A DNA stretch of 32,684 bases from Methanobacteriota archaeon (GTDB lineage: Archaea; Halobacteriota; Methanomicrobia; Methanomicrobiales; Methanoculleaceae): positions 1-32,684 of the forward strand of contig JAEWMO010000010.1 of NCBI GenBank assembly GCA_023457135.1. The letters are read 5' to 3'. The first letter of the stretch is position 1. Every line of letters starts with the position of its first letter. The translations under genes and the position numbers were made by a program. Positions 30,791 to 32,684 of the stretch are shown here, in pieces. A model generated the notes under the pieces. That model saw only the letters and a list, made by a program, of their open reading frames with translations. It did no database searches and had not been told where the DNA came from.

Positions 30791-31231
30791 ATGCGGGAGA
30801 TGAAAGTAGAAGTGGATGGTATTGACAGAGAGCGGATCGTCGATCAGCTCCGCCAATGCCTTGACGGCAGAGAGGATATACTGCTCGGATACCTCTACGG
30901 CTCTTTCCTCTGCCACGGCAGGTTCCACGACATCGATATAGCGTTGTTGGTCTCCGGGGAGAGGGAACCCTATGAGCTCTACAAATATACCATGGGCATT
31001 GCATCCGACCTTGAGCGGTGTATCACGCCGAGGTATGAGATCGATCTCCGTATCCTGAATGATGCGCCCGTCGAGTTCCAGTATGAGGTGGTGAAGACCG
31101 GCCGTCTTCTTGTCTCCCGGGATGAGGAGACGCGCATCGCTTTTGAGGCCGGCGTGATAGCGCAGTTCCTCGATCTGAAATATCTCTACGATACGATTGA
31201 CGGAGCTCTCCTCGCCAGGGTAGAAGAATGA
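30791..31231 (+). CDS. MNT-type minimal nucleotidyltransferase (antitoxin of a HEPN/MNT module)
   Basis: This 146-residue DNA polymerase beta-like nucleotidyltransferase has the motif GSFLCHGRFHDIDIALL, which provides the G-S turn and the metal-binding D-x-D, and a third acidic residue is in YEIDLRIL. MNT antitoxins inactivate the partner HEPN RNase by adding AMP to it. ATG 30791 is chosen; ATG 30800 is an alternative and 30761 is upstream of the inverted repeat. It overlaps the HEPN gene by 4 nt (ATGA), giving coupled translation. Confidence 0.85.
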   Translation: MREMKVEVDGIDRERIVDQLRQCLDGREDILLGYLYGSFLCHGRFHDIDIALLVSGEREPYELYKYTMGIASDLERCITPRYEIDLRILNDAPVEFQYEVVKTGRLLVSRDEETRIAFEAGVIAQFLDLKYLYDTIDGALLARVEE

Positions 31232-31674
31232 GGCTTTTTCATCATATGCGGGAACTGGAGGAGGCTCTGAAGGACTGGGAGCGGTATCAACGCATCCCAA
31301 AGGAGCAGTTCCTGCAGGATCGGGATACGCAGAATATGATCCACCATGCCATGCTGCTATCCATCCAGTCCGCACTCAACATAGCAACCGATGTGATTGC
31401 AGAGGAGAGGTTGAGAAAGCCGTTCACGTACCGGGAGACATTCGAGGTTCTCGCCGGCGAGGGGGTCATCCCTGAACCTCTTGCAAGGGATCTCGCAAAC
31501 CTGGCAGGATTCCGAAACGTGCTCGTCCATATCTATTGGGATCTGGATCTCAAGCAGGTGTATGCGATCCTGCAGCACGATCTTGCCGTCCTCCGGACAT
31601 TCTCCGCTATCATGAAGGAGCACGTTTCAGAGAGCAATTCCGCCGAACGGGATGGATCTTATTCAGAGCCCTAG
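31228..31674 (+). CDS. HEPN-domain (DUF86) RNase toxin
   Basis: This 148-residue all-helical protein has the RNase motif R-x4-H-x-Y in GFRNVLVHIYWDLD (about residues 94-107). The HEPN four-helix bundle (DUF86/HepT type) is complete, with MIHHAMLLSIQSALNIATDV in the second helix. The toxin cleaves RNA until AMPylated by its MNT partner, the usual tyrosine target lying in the same motif. It is the second gene of the module, in the antitoxin-toxin order common for this class. Confidence 0.87.
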   Translation: MRLFHHMRELEEALKDWERYQRIPKEQFLQDRDTQNMIHHAMLLSIQSALNIATDVIAEERLRKPFTYRETFEVLAGEGVIPEPLARDLANLAGFRNVLVHIYWDLDLKQVYAILQHDLAVLRTFSAIMKEHVSESNSAERDGSYSEP

Positions 31675-31682
31675 CACCCTCC

Positions 31683-32351
31683 TCACCCGAACTCCGCGAG
31701 CGCCACCACCGGCACCCCCTCGAGGTCGTCAAAGACTACCGGGTAGACCCGCAGGGTCCAGGGCTCTTCGAGCAGCCGGCCGTAGGAGAGGTCCACGTCC
31801 TCGAGCAGGAAGATCTGCGGGGACCCGCAGAGGAACCCGCGGTGGGCCTCCGCACCCTCTTCAGGGTTCGCAGGAACAGCGATGGAGATGGTGTCGATCC
31901 CGAAGAGCCTGAGGCCCGGGTTCTCCGTGCGAAGGAAGCCCGGCACCTCGGGGTGCACCCAGGGGTGCCTCTCCGCATAGGCGGCCGGGTCGCTCTCCCT
32001 GAGCCGGCCGCTGCCGGTCCGGATGAAGATCGCACGTGAGGTCCGGATCGCATCGATGTGGGGAAGGAGGTCGTAGATCCGGATCGGTTCCGCCCCGGTG
32101 ATCGGGACCGTGATGCACCGTGCGGGTTCAAAGACCGCCTCCGGGGCAAGGAGACCTTGAACCGAACTCCCGCCGGGGCAGAAGTGCCGGGGCAGATCGA
32201 TATGCGTCCCGGCGTGACTGGAAAACGTTATCAGGCTCTTCTCTTCCACATCGCCCATTTCAAAGGACTTCGTGCGGGTGATCGTGAGCGGTTCCGTGCC
32301 GGGGTAGAGCGGCGCTGTCCGGTTCAGGGGGTACGAGATCGGGATGAGCAT
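31683..32351 (-). CDS. Cyclase-family (kynurenine-formamidase-like) metal hydrolase
   Basis: This 222-residue protein of the cyclase/KynB superfamily has the metal-binding HAGTHIDLPRHFCPGG motif (residues 46-61). The opening LIPISYPLNRTAPLYPGTEP and the FIRTGSG and LRLFGIDTISI segments are typical. Members hydrolyse formamide or cyclic amide bonds; the substrate here is unknown, and kynurenine is unlikely in a methanogen. The start at 32351 overlaps the end of the HAD gene by 28 nt, so the two form a coupled pair. Confidence 0.88.
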   Translation of the reverse strand: MLIPISYPLNRTAPLYPGTEPLTITRTKSFEMGDVEEKSLITFSSHAGTHIDLPRHFCPGGSSVQGLLAPEAVFEPARCITVPITGAEPIRIYDLLPHIDAIRTSRAIFIRTGSGRLRESDPAAYAERHPWVHPEVPGFLRTENPGLRLFGIDTISIAVPANPEEGAEAHRGFLCGSPQIFLLEDVDLSYGRLLEEPWTLRVYPVVFDDLEGVPVVALAEFG

Positions 32352-32684
32352 ATGGTCTCCCGTAAGTACTCCCGGAGTTCATGAAGGTTCTCCACGATCC
32401 CCTCCACCCCCGGCCGGCCGAAAAATCGGTCCGGGTCGCCGGGCGGGATCCTCGCGACGAACCGGACGCCGGTCGCGCGGGCTGCGTCCCAATCGTTCGG
32501 GGCGTCGCCGACGAAGAGCGCCTCCTCCGGTGTGGCGCCGGTCTCGGCGAGGATCTCCCTGATGCACTCGGCCTTCGTCTTCGGCGAGCCGTAGATCCGG
32601 ACGAAGTACTTCGTGAGGTCCCGGCGGCGGGCGATCTCGTGCATCTCGCCCTCCGGGGTCGCGGAGACGATGTAGAGCGGGAGC
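32324..32684 (-). CDS. HAD-superfamily phosphatase, C-terminal part (runs off the right edge)
   Basis: The window holds about the last 120 residues. Reading in from the edge, LPLYIVSATPEGEMHEIARR gives HAD motif II (hydrophobic strand ending in S), Lys in GSPKTKAE gives motif III, and EALFVGDAPNDWDAARATGV gives motif IV with the metal-binding Asp pair. Motif I lies outside the window. It resembles the phosphoglycolate-phosphatase-like branch. It overlaps the cyclase gene by 28 nt. Confidence 0.88.
   Translation of the reverse strand, partial: LPLYIVSATPEGEMHEIARRRDLTKYFVRIYGSPKTKAECIREILAETGATPEEALFVGDAPNDWDAARATGVRFVARIPPGDPDRFFGRPGVEGIVENLHELREYLRETICSSRSRTP

Overview
The window is a GC-rich chromosomal segment of a methanogenic archaeon, most likely from the Methanomicrobiales and possibly close to Methanoculleus. 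This rests on archaeal ValS, a topoisomerase VI operon, an archaeal NadM, a stand-alone pyruvate-kinase C-terminal-domain protein, DUF92, an Hcp/HxlR pair and archaeal TATA boxes with GGTGA/GGAG ribosome-binding sites. Genus is an inference from gene content; no rRNA is present.

Layout. 1-14655 is dense housekeeping sequence: the 5' end of valS (minus), DUF92 membrane protein (plus), a DUF4013 membrane protein coupled to a PK_C-like protein (minus), a YchF/OLA1-type ATPase (plus), a small methanogen protein (plus), a minus-strand MATE exporter with a membrane partner, a minus-strand larB-nadM-coiled-coil operon, and a plus-strand run of small membrane protein, hisS, top6B and top6A with overlapping reading frames. 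14656-15200 is a long leader with two TATA-like boxes and three successive hairpins.

15201-27680 is the accessory region and the main discovery: an archaeal polymorphic-toxin locus. A 1974-residue Sec-exported surface protein (DUF2341, lectin-like domain, Ig-like domain, two blocks of thrombospondin type 3 calcium repeats, two PEGA domains) ends in a hydrophobic GD-rich pre-toxin domain and a small C-terminal domain with H-x4-H and G-Y-x-x-T-A-Y-P signatures, which suggest an RNase of the Barnase/EndoU/Colicin/RelE (BECR) type. It is followed by its presumed immunity gene, which has become an immunity-toxin-immunity fusion. Then come at least four signal-less, 5'-truncated alternative C-terminal cassettes in the same orientation. 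The three whose 5' ends survive (22375, 25249, 27481) all begin at the same PEGA segment, and three of the four carry a near-identical pre-toxin DNA tract. They are interleaved with two paralogous immunity genes and SUKH (SMI1/KNR4) immunity domains. The last cassettes are truncated or frameshifted. This looks like a donor library from which recombination at the shared PEGA or pre-toxin sequence can replace the active toxin tip and its immunity gene. Polymorphic toxins have been predicted in archaea before; the array, the fusions and the conserved crossover point are what look new here.

27709-32684 returns to ordinary sequence. It holds an HxlR-type regulator divergent from the hybrid-cluster protein gene hcp, with two tandem GTATC-N5-GATAC palindromes between them. 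Two toxin-antitoxin modules follow (HicAB and MNT/HEPN), each with an inverted repeat upstream. The right edge holds a minus-strand HAD phosphatase (partial) coupled to a cyclase-family hydrolase. No rRNA, tRNA, transposase, integrase or CRISPR array was seen.
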